From positions 11,966,001 to 12,030,000 of the forward strand of contig CM082576.2 of assembly GCA_040954595.2 (NCBI GenBank): DNA of 64,000 nt, written 5' to 3'. This DNA comes from Balanoglossus misakiensis (taxonomy: Eukaryota > Hemichordata). The translations under genes and the position numbers were made by a program. Under the pieces are notes generated by a model. It saw nothing but the letters and a program-made list of their open reading frames with translations, made no database searches and had not been told where the DNA came from. Below, piece by piece: positions 63,555-64,000 of this stretch. How positions within the stretch are numbered: the stretch's first letter is position 1; every line of letters begins with the position of its first letter.

Positions 63555-63880
63555 GTGAGGAAATTATAATGTTATCCATTCGACTTGAAGTTCGTTCGTC
63601 TTGTGAATATTGCTCACACAAGCACATGTCACACCGCACGCATGTTCTGCATTGCTTCTGTTATTGCTTGGTTATGCTTTGATCGTCTCAACGTTAGTTT
63701 GTTAATCTGTCATGAGAGTAATAGCACTACATGCAACGTGTTTTGACAAAAAAAATCGAATTTAACATTATCAATTTTGTTTGTTGACTTCGAGAAGAGG
63801 CAATACTCATATCACACACAGGGCGAAGTTTAAACATTTTAATGGGTTTTCCTGATACATTAATGTGAAATACGTGTGTA

Positions 63881-64000
63881 CTGTACTGTACTACACTGTG
63901 CTACACTATACTGTACTGTACTGCGTTGCCTTGCGTTATGTTGTGTTGTGTTGTGTTGTGTTGTGTTGTGTTGTCTTGTATTGTCTTGTATTGTATTGTC
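63881..64000. repeat. Pentanucleotide repeat at the right edge
   Basis: Units of GTACT and then TTGTG/TTGTA form an imperfect pentamer array that runs off the window, within the intron after exon 24. Confidence 0.85.

Overview
This is animal nuclear DNA. Genes are split into many short exons with GT-AG borders and are spread through AT-rich introns full of microsatellites and decayed transposons. The gene content points to a marine invertebrate such as a lancelet, hemichordate or mollusc. That content is a Torso-like receptor kinase, an ovothiol-type methyltransferase and a WDR64-type protein. The phylum cannot be fixed from this sequence alone.

Layout. From 1 to 8.2 kb I see no host gene, only simple repeats and a decayed non-LTR retrotransposon on the minus strand (about 4.28-5.48 kb) beside a long TAGA microsatellite. 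From about 8.2 to 37.4 kb, minus strand, lies a large receptor tyrosine kinase gene. It has a signal peptide exon, an extracellular region of fibronectin III modules with cysteines, one membrane segment, a complete kinase domain and a serine-rich tail. Its closest recognisable relative is Torso. The 3' two thirds resolve exon by exon with consistent phases; the exons between the signal peptide and the first confident FN3 module are only partly resolved. From 37.4 to 44.4 kb there is no confident coding gene, but a promoter-like block at 42.55-43.07 kb carries a 34-codon ORF, a strong splice donor and paired CCAAT boxes. From about 44.5 to 48.1 kb, minus strand, a four-exon gene encodes a 298-residue methyltransferase that matches the C-terminal domain of the ovothiol enzyme OvoA and has an N-terminal membrane segment. 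From 50.1 kb to beyond the right edge, plus strand, 24 exons encode the first 1039 residues of a WD-repeat protein of the WDR64 type.

The methyltransferase and WDR64-like genes are divergent, with about 2 kb between their start codons. A perfect palindromic RFX X-box lies in that interval and a second lies in intron 3 of the WDR64-like gene, which fits control as a cilium or sperm gene. The receptor introns hold several copies of a short TTAACCCTTTCAC-ended element and one TA-flanked MITE. The three genes are not evidently parts of one pathway.
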